A stretch of DNA of 5,549 nucleotides from an uncultured Clostridia bacterium (GCA_946405115.1 CAMJGB010000129.1:1-5549); one strand, 5' to 3'. Positions 1 to 5,500 are shown, counted from the stretch's first letter. Notes: generated by a model from the letters alone, not told the origin. Made by a program: numbers and translations.

Positions 1-151
1 CGGTCAGCACCGTTACAACAACCTTGATCACTCCATGATGACCTCTTTCGAGGCTGTTAAGTGCATCATGACAGGCAGCAGCGACAAGTCTGCTATATGG
101 AACGTTAATACCGAACAGGAGTACCACGAAGAAAAAGAAGGCAAGTCCTAG
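1..151 (+). CDS. C-terminal fragment of an FAD/NAD(P)-dependent oxidoreductase (amine oxidase / UDP-galactopyranose mutase-like)
   Basis: An open frame enters from the left edge (first complete codon at position 2) and ends at TAG 149-151, giving the last 49 residues. The tail contains RYNNLDHSMMTSFEAV followed by IWNVNTEQEYHEE. From family knowledge, the R/K-Y-x-N-x-D-H-S-M pattern near the C-terminus belongs to the Rossmann-fold FAD oxidoreductases often annotated as amine oxidase, protoporphyrinogen oxidase-like or UDP-galactopyranose mutase-like, where it lies at the FAD site. The W-N/S-V-N-x-x-x-E-Y-H-E-E ending is typical of the same proteins. The substrate cannot be told from the tail. 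The very end (EEKEGKS) is charged and probably disordered. The reading frame is supported by codon use like that of the downstream genes. The N-terminal dinucleotide-binding motif would lie outside the window. Confidence 0.6.
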   Translation, partial: GQHRYNNLDHSMMTSFEAVKCIMTGSSDKSAIWNVNTEQEYHEEKEGKS

Positions 152-153
152 TG

Positions 154-162
154 TGGTACAAT
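154..162 (+). promoter_or_regulatory. Possible extended -10 promoter for ybaB-recR-rqcP
   Basis: TGG-TACAAT at 154-162 fits an extended -10 element (TGn plus five of six TATAAT bases). It lies 3 nt after the upstream stop codon and would start transcription near 169, leaving a leader of about 28 nt. No good -35 hexamer is present at 17 nt upstream (that stretch is A/G-rich), which is tolerated by extended -10 promoters. Read-through from the upstream gene is an equally possible source of transcription. Confidence 0.35.
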
Positions 163-196
163 ATGTGAGGAAAAACTCAATCGGAGGATAAGAAGA

Positions 197-544
197 ATGG
201 CAAAAGGATTCAGAGGAATGCCCGGCGGAATGGGCGGCATGGGAAATATGGGAAACCTCATGGCTCAGGCACAGAAGATGCAGAAGGAGCTCGAGAACGT
301 TCAGATCGAGATCAAGCAGCTTCGTATTCCGGGTTCCGCAGGCGGCGATAAGGTCAAGCTCGTATTGGGCGGCGACCACAAGATCTACAACCTCGAGATC
401 GATCCTGAAGTAATCGACCCTGAGGATTCAGAGATGCTCGCTGACCTCATCACAGCTGCTTACAACCAGGCTAATGACGAGCTTGAGGCTAAGTCAGGCG
501 AGATGATGAACAGAGTAACCGGCGGAGTTAAGATGCCTTTCTGA
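197..544 (+). CDS. ybaB: YbaB/EbfC-family nucleoid-associated protein
   Basis: A 115-residue member of the YbaB/EbfC family: small dimeric DNA-binding proteins that coat the nucleoid and are usually encoded next to recR. The N-terminus is Gly/Met-rich (residues 4-22, with GGM, GNM steps), as in Bacillus YaaK. It is followed by an amphipathic helix rich in Gln, Lys and Glu (residues 22-42, LMAQAQKMQKELENVQ). A central beta segment with the GG turn follows, then the family signature DPEVIDPEDSEMLADLI (69-85) and the AAYNQA helix. The length is normal (roughly 100-115). The start is supported by GGAGGA at 183-188, 8 nt before the ATG. The stop codon is one base before the recR start, so the two are almost certainly co-translated. 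The usual neighbour dnaX is not seen in the 196 bases upstream; a different gene ends there. Confidence 0.95.
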   Translation: MAKGFRGMPGGMGGMGNMGNLMAQAQKMQKELENVQIEIKQLRIPGSAGGDKVKLVLGGDHKIYNLEIDPEVIDPEDSEMLADLITAAYNQANDELEAKSGEMMNRVTGGVKMPF

Positions 545-545
545 T

Positions 546-1154
546 ATGGCAAGATATTCACCATCGGTACAGAATCTGATAACTAAGCTGGGATCGCTTC
601 CCGGCATCGGAGGAAAGTCGGCTCAGAAGCTGGCTTTTTCCATTTTGTCCATGTCTCAGGAAGAGGCTGATGCACTTACGGGTGCGATCAATGAGGCGAG
701 AAGACTTACCAAAAGATGCAGTATCTGCCAGAATTTTACTGACAGTGATCCGTGTCCAATCTGTTCTGACATGAAGAGGGACAGAAGCATCGTCTGCGTA
801 GTCGAGTCCCCAAGAGATGTATCCGCTTTCGAGAGGATGCACGAGTTTAACGGCCTCTACCATGTGCTGCACGGTGTATATAATCCCGTCGGCAACATGA
901 ACATGAATGACATCACGCTTACCGAGCTTTTCGCAAGGCTTACGGAGCACCCTGAGATAAAGGAAGTCATAGTAGCGACGAACCAGAATGCTGAAGGTAA
1001 CGCGACAGCGCTTTATATCTCGCGTTTGCTTGCGCCTTCCGGCATCACTGTAACGCGTTTGGCTTCGGGTCTTCCCATGGGTTCCGACATCGAGTATGCG
1101 GATGATCTTACTCTTGCAAGCGCCCTTAAGGGCAGAAAGACGGTGGGTTCCTGA
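546..1154 (+). CDS. recR: Recombination mediator protein RecR
   Basis: A 202-residue RecR, the partner of RecO and RecF in loading RecA onto SSB-coated gapped DNA; it forms a ring-shaped clamp in the cytoplasm. The order of parts is standard: an N-terminal helix-hairpin-helix with LPGIGGKSAQKLAF (18-31); a zinc finger with Cys58, Cys61, Cys70 and Cys73; and a Toprim domain starting at IVCVVESPRD (82-91, Glu87). The second acidic patch follows at TNQNAEGNATALYI (145-158), then the C-terminal signature RLASGLPMGSDIEYADDLTL (171-190). The length matches the family (about 198-200). One oddity is Asn152 in AEGNAT, where the RecR proteins I can recall carry Glu or Asp (EGEAT/EGDAT). The start is one base after the ybaB stop with no separate strong Shine-Dalgarno, so translation is probably coupled. 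The stop overlaps the next start as TGATG. Confidence 0.97.
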   Translation: MARYSPSVQNLITKLGSLPGIGGKSAQKLAFSILSMSQEEADALTGAINEARRLTKRCSICQNFTDSDPCPICSDMKRDRSIVCVVESPRDVSAFERMHEFNGLYHVLHGVYNPVGNMNMNDITLTELFARLTEHPEIKEVIVATNQNAEGNATALYISRLLAPSGITVTRLASGLPMGSDIEYADDLTLASALKGRKTVGS

Positions 1155-1411
1155 TGGCAGACGAAGGCATGAGGCTTGATAAGTTCCTTAAGGTGTCGCG
1201 TATCATAAAGCGCCGCCAGGTAGCAAACGACGTGTGCGATGCGGGAAGAGTTACCGTAAACGGACGCCCTGCGAAGCCCTCTGTAAGGCTTAAGGTGGGA
1301 GATGAGGTCACGATAGAGTTCGGTAACGGAAAGGTGGCTTTCGAGGTGCTTTCAATAGCTCCCGCAATTCGAAAGGAAGACGCCGACTCGCTTTACAGGA
1401 TTCTGGACTGA
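1154..1411 (+). CDS. rqcP: RqcP-like S4-domain RNA-binding protein (ribosome-associated quality control)
   Basis: An 85-residue protein that is almost entirely an S4 RNA-binding domain: MRLDKFLKVSRIIKRRQVAN (6-25), the GRVTVNG turn (31-37), and the strand pair KVGDEVTIEFGNGKVAFEVL (47-66). It closely resembles Bacillus RqcP (YabO) and the Hsp15 family, which bind the obstructed 50S subunit. RqcP helps RqcH add C-terminal alanine tails to nascent chains after ribosome splitting. The ATG at 1154 overlaps the recR stop (TGATG), with GGTGGG at 1142-1147 as a plausible ribosome binding site. An in-frame ATG at 1169 matches the start of the Bacillus protein exactly but has only GAAGG one base ahead, too close to work well, so 1154 is preferred. 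It is the last gene of the ybaB cluster, ahead of a probable terminator. Confidence 0.88.
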   Translation: MADEGMRLDKFLKVSRIIKRRQVANDVCDAGRVTVNGRPAKPSVRLKVGDEVTIEFGNGKVAFEVLSIAPAIRKEDADSLYRILD

Positions 1412-1443
1412 CGGCAAAGCCTTTAACATCAAGCTATATTTAA

Positions 1444-1472
1444 TTGAAAACGTCCCCTTATTAATATAAAAT
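1444..1472 (+). promoter_or_regulatory. Likely sigma-A promoter for the trpS operon
   Basis: TTGAAA (1444-1449) and TAAAAT (1467-1472) are separated by exactly 17 bases, each one mismatch from the sigma-A consensus, in an A/T-rich context. Transcription would start near 1479-1480, giving a leader of about 25 nt that contains only the ribosome binding site. The promoter overlaps the inverted repeat at 1452-1480, so the -10 element falls in and beside its loop. An alternative -10 in the same stretch is TATAAA (1465-1470), with a 15-base spacer. Confidence 0.6.
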
Positions 1473-1490
1473 AAGGGGACTTTGGTTTCA
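1452..1490 (+). terminator. Probable rho-independent terminator of ybaB-recR-rqcP; also a perfect dyad over the trpS promoter
   Basis: GTCCCCTTAT (1452-1461) is an exact inverted copy of ATAAGGGGAC (1471-1480). One more T-A pair can close the 9-base loop, leaving 7 bases. The stem is followed by TTTGGTTT (1481-1488), a broken T-tract, so termination may be moderate rather than strong. On the opposite strand the stem is followed by a G and then TTTT (complement of 1447-1450), so it could also act weakly in reverse, although no minus-strand gene is seen. Because it is centred between the -35 and -10 elements of the trpS promoter, it could instead or additionally be an operator. Confidence 0.6.
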
Positions 1491-1493
1491 TTC

Positions 1494-1500
1494 GGAGGGG
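1494..1500 (+). promoter_or_regulatory. Strong ribosome binding site of trpS
   Basis: GGAGGGG at 1494-1500 sits just upstream of the trpS ATG at 1504, fixing this start. The AGGGGA within it (1496-1501) repeats the right arm of the upstream hairpin (1474-1479). It is therefore complementary to the left arm (1453-1458), which may matter on read-through transcripts. Confidence 0.8.
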
Positions 1501-1503
1501 AAA

Positions 1504-2592
1504 ATGGGAAAAATAATCCTGACCGGCGACAGACCGACCGGTAAATTGCATATAGGACACTATGTTGGTTCTTTGAGAAGAAGAGTAGAGCTTCAGAATT
1601 CCGGCGAGTATGAGAAGATCTTCATCATGATCGCTGATGCACAGGCTCTCACGGATAATGTTGATAATCCTGAGAAGATCAGAGAGAACATCATTGAAGT
1701 AGCATTGGACTACTTGTCCTGCGGACTTGATCCCAATAAGTCCAACATCCTCATTCAGTCAGAGATTTCCGAGCTTACAGAGCTCACTTTCTATTACATG
1801 AACATGGTTACGGTCTCAAGACTTCAGCGTAATCCTACGGTTAAGTCTGAGATTCAGATGAGAAACTTCGAGGCATCTATCCCCGTAGGTTTCTTCTGCT
1901 ATCCCATAAGCCAGACAGCTGACATCACTGCATTTAAGGCAACAACGGTTCCTGTAGGTGAGGATCAGCTTCCCATGCTAGAGCAGGCACAGGAGATTGC
2001 TCACAGATTCAACACTATCTACAAGACAGACTGTCTCGTAAGACCTGAGGCTTTGCTTCCTACTAACGAGGCATGCTCCAGACTTCCCGGTACTGACGGT
2101 AAGGCTAAGATGAGTAAGTCTTTGGGCAACTGCATTTACTTGAGCGATCCCGCTGACGTTATCAAGAAGAAGGTTATGGGCATGTTCACTGACCCGAACC
2201 ACTTAAGAGTCGAAGATCCGGGTTCCCTTGAGGGCAACACCGTATTTACATACCTCGACGCTTTCTGCAAGCCCGAGCATTTCGAGAAGTTCGAGAACGA
2301 GCACAAGAGTCTCGACGAGATGAAGGAGCATTACCAGAGAGGCGGTCTTGGTGACGTTAAGGTTAAGAAGTTCCTTATTAACGTACTCGAGGATGAATTG
2401 GCTCCTATCAGAGCAAGAAGAGAAGAACTTCAGAAGGACATCCCTTATGTTGTTGACGTTCTTAAGAAGGGTACAGAGGCTGCACGTGAAGAAGCAGCAA
2501 AGACTCTTGCTGACGTTAAGAATGCGATGAGAATCAATTACTTTGAGGACGAGGCTTTGATCAAGTCCTGGCAGGATAAGTTCAACGGTTAA
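1504..2592 (+). CDS. trpS: Tryptophan--tRNA ligase (TrpRS, HIGH-type clade)
   Basis: A 362-residue class Ic aminoacyl-tRNA synthetase that activates tryptophan with ATP and charges tRNA-Trp in the cytoplasm. The start [18 protein letters not shown] (7-24) contains a true HIGH motif (16-19), where the Bacillus/Geobacillus enzyme has TIGN. The active-site region includes ADAQALTD (44-51), [10 protein letters not shown] (105-114), and [13 protein letters not shown] (149-161) with the GEDQ tryptophan/ATP site. The KMSKS loop is intact at 202-206 in a [11 protein letters not shown] context. The C-terminal region has [13 protein letters not shown] (277-289) and a helical tail. It strongly resembles the streptococcal/clostridial TrpRS type of about 340 residues. 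The strong ribosome binding site GGAGGGG fixes the start. Tryptophan enzymes in this phylum are often under T-box control, but the short leader holds no T-box. It heads the second operon. Confidence 0.97.
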   Translation: MGKIILTGDRPTGKLHIGHYVGSLRRRVELQNSGEYEKIFIMIADAQALTDNVDNPEKIRENIIEVALDYLSCGLDPNKSNILIQSEISELTELTFYYMNMVTVSRLQRNPTVKSEIQMRNFEASIPVGFFCYPISQTADITAFKATTVPVGEDQLPMLEQAQEIAHRFNTIYKTDCLVRPEALLPTNEACSRLPGTDGKAKMSKSLGNCIYLSDPADVIKKKVMGMFTDPNHLRVEDPGSLEGNTVFTYLDAFCKPEHFEKFENEHKSLDEMKEHYQRGGLGDVKVKKFLINVLEDELAPIRARREELQKDIPYVVDVLKKGTEAAREEAAKTLADVKNAMRINYFEDEALIKSWQDKFNG

Positions 2593-2626
2593 TTCCCAAG
2601 AATCCATTTGAGAGGGGGAGACGAAG

Positions 2627-3373
2627 ATGGATTACACGGCACAGTACGAAGAACTGAACAATATCATCAAGGAATCGGAACACATCGTGTTCTTCGGAGG
2701 TGCAGGCGTCTCCACGGAGAGCGGCATCCCTGACTTCAGATCCAAGGACGGACTTTACAATCAGCATGACGTAAGGTTCGACGCGTATACTCCTGAGTAC
2801 CTTCTCTCAATTAACTGCCTCATGGATGAGCCTAAGGTCTTCTATGAGTTCTACAGACAGAAGCTTAACGGCGAGGGTATTGAGCCTAATGCCGCACACA
2901 TCAAACTTGCGAAGATGGAGAAAGCTGGAAAGCTTGACGGCATCATCACACAAAATATCGACGGACTTCATCAGAAGGCCGGAAGCATAAACGTGCAGGA
3001 GGTTCACGGATCTACTCTCCGTAACTACTGCGCAAGATGTCACAAGAAGTATCCTGCTGATTATATCTTCAAGTGTGACGAAGATATCCCGAGATGTAAG
3101 ATCTGCGGCGGTCTCATAAGACCTGACGTAACGCTTTACGGCGAGGGGCTTCCCCAGGACGCATGGCAGAATTCGATGAAGCTCGTGTCCAATGCGGACT
3201 GCCTTATCATCGGAGGCACATCACTCGTAGTTAATCCTGCAGCTTCACTTGCGTATGTATTCAGAGGCAAGAACCTCATCATAATCAACCGTGATGCGAC
3301 TGCTGCAGACAGAATGGCACAACTTGTATTCCACGAGAATATCTCAACCGTACTCGGCAAGATAGAAATCTAA
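2627..3373 (+). CDS. cobB: NAD-dependent protein deacetylase/deacylase, sirtuin family (CobB-like)
   Basis: A 248-residue single-domain sirtuin, which removes acyl groups from protein lysines using NAD+ and releases nicotinamide and O-acyl-ADP-ribose. The NAD-binding motif GAGVSTESGIPDFRS is at 25-39, followed by DGLYN. TQNIDGLH is at 108-115, the catalytic His127 is in EVHGS, and the zinc ligands are Cys135/Cys138 and Cys157/Cys160. IRPDVTLYGEGLP (164-176) and GTSLVVNPAASL (197-208) complete the Rossmann half. The length is typical of bacterial CobB proteins. At the acyl-selectivity position, the Tyr-x-x-Arg pair of E. coli CobB and SIRT5 aligns by eye to Tyr73-x-x-Tyr76, with Arg77 one step later, which suggests deacetylase rather than desuccinylase preference. 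A strong GAGGGGGAG lies upstream, and the 34-nt gap after trpS shows no terminator. No extra effector domain suggests an antiphage role. Confidence 0.95.
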   Translation: MDYTAQYEELNNIIKESEHIVFFGGAGVSTESGIPDFRSKDGLYNQHDVRFDAYTPEYLLSINCLMDEPKVFYEFYRQKLNGEGIEPNAAHIKLAKMEKAGKLDGIITQNIDGLHQKAGSINVQEVHGSTLRNYCARCHKKYPADYIFKCDEDIPRCKICGGLIRPDVTLYGEGLPQDAWQNSMKLVSNADCLIIGGTSLVVNPAASLAYVFRGKNLIIINRDATAADRMAQLVFHENISTVLGKIEI

Positions 3374-3380
3374 TATATCA

Positions 3381-3394
3381 GGAGGAAAATGATG
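3381..3394 (+). promoter_or_regulatory. Ribosome binding site and tandem ATG deciding the oxidoreductase start
   Basis: GGAGG at 3381-3385 is followed by two consecutive in-frame ATG codons at 3389 and 3392. The spacing is 3 nt to the first and 6 nt to the second. The second spacing is the usual one, so initiation at 3392 (one residue shorter) is at least as likely as at 3389. Confidence 0.6.
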
Positions 3395-4345
3395 TTTAGG
3401 ATCGGAATTATCGGCTGCGGAACAATGGCAGCAAAAATGATAGAGAGTATCAAGGTTCTCGACGACATCGAGATCGTGGCAGTAGCTTCCAGAGAGAAGA
3501 GCAGAGCCACAAAGTTTTGTAAGCAGAACTGCCCTGATGCGAAGCCTTTGGGTTCATACGAGCAGATGACACGCCAGAAGGATATCGATCTTGTTTACAT
3601 CGCAACTCCCAATACATTCCATTATGAGAACGCCGTCATGTGCGTTAAGAATTACATGAATGTTCTCGTAGAGAAGCCTTTCGCGATGAGCCGCGAGGAA
3701 GCAGACAGCATCTTTACCGAAGCTAAGAACAGAGGCGTATTCGTATGCGAGGCTATGTGGACATCCTTCATGCCTTTGCATAAGAAGATGATGAAGTGGA
3801 TCAACGACGGCAAGATCGGAGCCGTTAGATATGTTCAGTCTAACCTGGGATACAACATCGAGAATGTTCAGAGAATTACCGATCCTACTTTGGGCGGCGG
3901 AGCTCATCTTGATATCGGCGTTTATCCTACGAACCTTGCGGTAAGCATCTTGGGTGAGAACCTTGAGCCTGTATCGGTTTATGCCCACAAGTACTCCACC
4001 GGTGTAGAGAAGGATGTATCCTGCGTGCTCGAGGTTCCGCACGACGGAGCACTCGCTGTTTCGTTCGTAACTGTAGCCTCTCTTACGGACAGAGACGGTT
4101 CCGTAATCGGCGAGAACGGATACATAAAGATTTTTAACATTAACGATTATGAGAGAATAGAACTTTACAACACCAAGGGTGAGCTAGTAGAATCTGCCGA
4201 GCGCGAAGGTATCAATTCTTATGCGATTGAGTTCCAGGCTTGTGTAGATGCAATCAAGAACGGTCTCATTCAGTGTCCTGAGATGCCTTGGCACAAGACG
4301 GCGTACATCGCGACGTTAAATGACAAGATTAGGAGAATGATCTAA
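3389..4345 (+). CDS. Gfo/Idh/MocA-family NAD(P)-dependent oxidoreductase, substrate unknown
   Basis: A 318-residue soluble dehydrogenase. The N-terminal Rossmann fold shows IGIIGCGTMAAKM (5-17) with the GxGxxA dinucleotide motif. The family signature VLVEKPFAMS (92-101) carries the catalytic-site Lys96, and EAMWTSFMP (121-129) follows. GGGAHLDIGVYP (169-180) in the C-terminal half supplies Asp175 and Tyr179. The EAMW-x-x-F-x-P and GGG-x-x-x-DIGVY motifs place it near the dimeric dihydrodiol dehydrogenase-like branch, whose members reduce or oxidise sugars and polyols. The actual substrate cannot be predicted, and no sugar kinase, transporter or isomerase is nearby. The length is normal. It starts 15 nt after the sirtuin stop, with a clear GGAGG and two tandem ATGs (3392 may be the true start). 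It ends 2 nt before queT, so the two are surely co-transcribed. Confidence 0.92.
   Translation: MMFRIGIIGCGTMAAKMIESIKVLDDIEIVAVASREKSRATKFCKQNCPDAKPLGSYEQMTRQKDIDLVYIATPNTFHYENAVMCVKNYMNVLVEKPFAMSREEADSIFTEAKNRGVFVCEAMWTSFMPLHKKMMKWINDGKIGAVRYVQSNLGYNIENVQRITDPTLGGGAHLDIGVYPTNLAVSILGENLEPVSVYAHKYSTGVEKDVSCVLEVPHDGALAVSFVTVASLTDRDGSVIGENGYIKIFNINDYERIELYNTKGELVESAEREGINSYAIEFQACVDAIKNGLIQCPEMPWHKTAYIATLNDKIRRMI
4331..4335 (+). promoter_or_regulatory. Distant ribosome binding site of queT inside the upstream gene
   Basis: AGGAG at 4331-4335 is the only Shine-Dalgarno-like run near the queT ATG at 4348. The spacing of 12 nt is long, and the upstream stop (4343-4345) lies between it and the start. 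This fits re-initiation by ribosomes finishing the oxidoreductase gene. Confidence 0.45.
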
Positions 4346-4347
4346 AG

Positions 4348-4872
4348 ATGAATGACAACAAGAAGAAGATTAGACTGGTAGTGTACTCCGGTATCATTGC
4401 TGCACTTTATGTAGTATTGACTCTTCCTATGGCGCAGTTTGCATACGGACCTATCCAGTTCCGTCTTGCCGAGGTTCTGACTGTATTGCCCGGTTTTGCT
4501 GCAGGTTACATCCCCGGAGTATCATTGGGATGCTTCCTTGCAAACTTGCTTAACCCCTCGAACCTTGGACCTGTCGACATAATCGGAGGAACGGTCGCTA
4601 CGATCCTCGCAGGTATCTTCAGCCGCATGTTCGGTAAGAAGAATAAGCTCCTCGCTATTATCCCTCCGATTGTTTTGAACGGAATTATCGTAGGAGGATA
4701 TCTTCCTTTCCTTCTTGTTGATGCGGGAAGTGAAGTTACTGTAACTGCAGTTCTTATTTCCATGGCTGAGGTTGCTGCTTCCGAGGCAGTTCTTCTCATC
4801 GTCATCGGCATCCCGTTCATCATTCTTATCAATAAGACATCGAGACTTAAGGCTCTTGTAGAGAAGTTATAA
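4348..4872 (+). CDS. queT: QueT-family ECF transporter substrate-binding subunit (queuosine precursor uptake)
   Basis: A 174-residue integral membrane protein with about five to six hydrophobic segments: roughly residues 9-31, 43-67, 74-94, 101-124 and 131-162 (the last possibly two). The signature YGPIQFRLAEVLTVLPGF (33-50) followed by IPGVSLGCFLANLL (55-68) is characteristic of QueT (formerly DUF988). QueT is the S component that binds a queuosine precursor and works with a shared ECF energizing module; no ATPase or T subunit is in the window, consistent with group II ECF transporters. The start has AGGAG at 4331-4335, 12 nt before the ATG and inside the end of the previous gene. That is longer than ideal, so coupling to upstream translation is likely. 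QueT genes are often preceded by a preQ1 riboswitch; only 2 nt separate this one from its neighbour, so none can be directly in front. Confidence 0.88.
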   Translation: MNDNKKKIRLVVYSGIIAALYVVLTLPMAQFAYGPIQFRLAEVLTVLPGFAAGYIPGVSLGCFLANLLNPSNLGPVDIIGGTVATILAGIFSRMFGKKNKLLAIIPPIVLNGIIVGGYLPFLLVDAGSEVTVTAVLISMAEVAASEAVLLIVIGIPFIILINKTSRLKALVEKL

Positions 4873-4873
4873 T

Positions 4874-5500
4874 ATGCCGCAGTATTTCGAAGCAAATCCC
4901 GAGACCCCATCGAACAGAAAGTACGTCGATTACCGCATCAACGGTATCAACTTCAAGTTCGTAACGGATACGGCCGTATTCTCGAAGACAGCTGTCGATA
5001 AGGGTACGGATCTTCTTCTTGAGTCGGTTATTACCGACATCAAGCAAAGAGGCGCCGGCCGTGATGAGAGCCTTCTCGACTTAGGCTGCGGCTGGGGTGT
5101 AGTCGGAATTGTAATGAAGACTGTATTCACGCTTTTCGACGTGACATGCGTCGATGTTAACACGAGAGCGGTTTCCCTTGCGAAGGAGAATGCCAAGCTT
5201 AACTTAAGGGCTCCGGATACGATCATGGTAAGCGACATCCTTAAGGAGATTCCCGAGGATAAGCTCTTCGATACGGTAATGACAAACCCTCCCGTAAGAG
5301 CAGGAAAGAAGACTGTATTCGAGTTCTACGAGCAGTCCTATGCCCACCTTAAGGAGGGCGGTGCCATCTACGTCGTGCTTCAGAGAAAGCAGGGCGCTGA
5401 CTCTACGAAGAAGAAACTTACCGAGTTGTTCGGCAACTGCGTGACAGTTGATATCAAGGGCGGTTATCACGTAATGAAATCCGTTAAAGGAGGAGCCTGA
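4874..5500 (+). CDS. RsmC/YbxB-like class I SAM-dependent methyltransferase
   Basis: A 208-residue methyltransferase with one MTS (methyltransferase small) domain. Motif I is LLDLGCGWGVVG (67-78), binding S-adenosylmethionine. The acidic residue after strand 2 is Asp94 in CVDVNTRAV, and the catalytic motif is NPPVRAGK (138-145). The N-terminal FKFVTDTAVFSKTAVDKGTD and the KGGYHVMKS ending (195-203) closely match Bacillus YbxB. The N/D-P-P-Y/F/I/V motif is typical of enzymes that methylate exocyclic amines of bases. The related RsmC methylates G1207 of 16S rRNA, but it has a duplicated domain, so the same target is only inferred. In many Bacillota ybxB lies between rplL and rpoB; here it does not. 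It starts one base after queT stops, with only a weak AGAGAAG (4860-4866) ahead, and ends in a TGATG overlap with the next gene. Confidence 0.9.
   Translation: MPQYFEANPETPSNRKYVDYRINGINFKFVTDTAVFSKTAVDKGTDLLLESVITDIKQRGAGRDESLLDLGCGWGVVGIVMKTVFTLFDVTCVDVNTRAVSLAKENAKLNLRAPDTIMVSDILKEIPEDKLFDTVMTNPPVRAGKKTVFEFYEQSYAHLKEGGAIYVVLQRKQGADSTKKKLTELFGNCVTVDIKGGYHVMKSVKGGA

Noticed and set aside
558..950. A 130-codon antisense frame inside recR
   Set aside because: It lies over conserved RecR motifs (helix-hairpin-helix, zinc finger, Toprim) and shows no family resemblance; treated as a shadow.
1169..1411. Alternative start of the S4 protein at 1169, matching the Bacillus RqcP N-terminus
   Set aside because: The only purine-rich run ahead is one base from the ATG. 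The upstream ATG at 1154 has GGTGGG at 6 nt and the common TGATG overlap, so it is preferred, though not excluded.
1412..1503. T-box leader before trpS
   Set aside because: The gap is only 92 nt, too short for the specifier stem plus antiterminator, and no T-box core sequence is present.
2593..2626. Possible terminator or promoter between trpS and the sirtuin gene
   Set aside because: No inverted repeat or T-tract is visible, and the 34 nt are mostly taken up by a strong ribosome binding site.
2627..3373. SIR2-type antiphage defence protein
   Set aside because: It is a single-domain CobB-type sirtuin with zinc cysteines and the catalytic His. No TIR, HerA, Argonaute or other effector partner is nearby, and the neighbours are housekeeping genes.
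3554..4042. A 162-codon open frame on the minus strand within the oxidoreductase gene
   Set aside because: The plus-strand frame has clear family motifs throughout; the antisense frame has no recognisable domain or ribosome binding site and is explained by codon bias.
4506..4910. A 134-codon antisense frame over queT and the start of the methyltransferase
   Set aside because: Basic, low-complexity-like composition, no motif, and it crosses two well-supported plus-strand genes.
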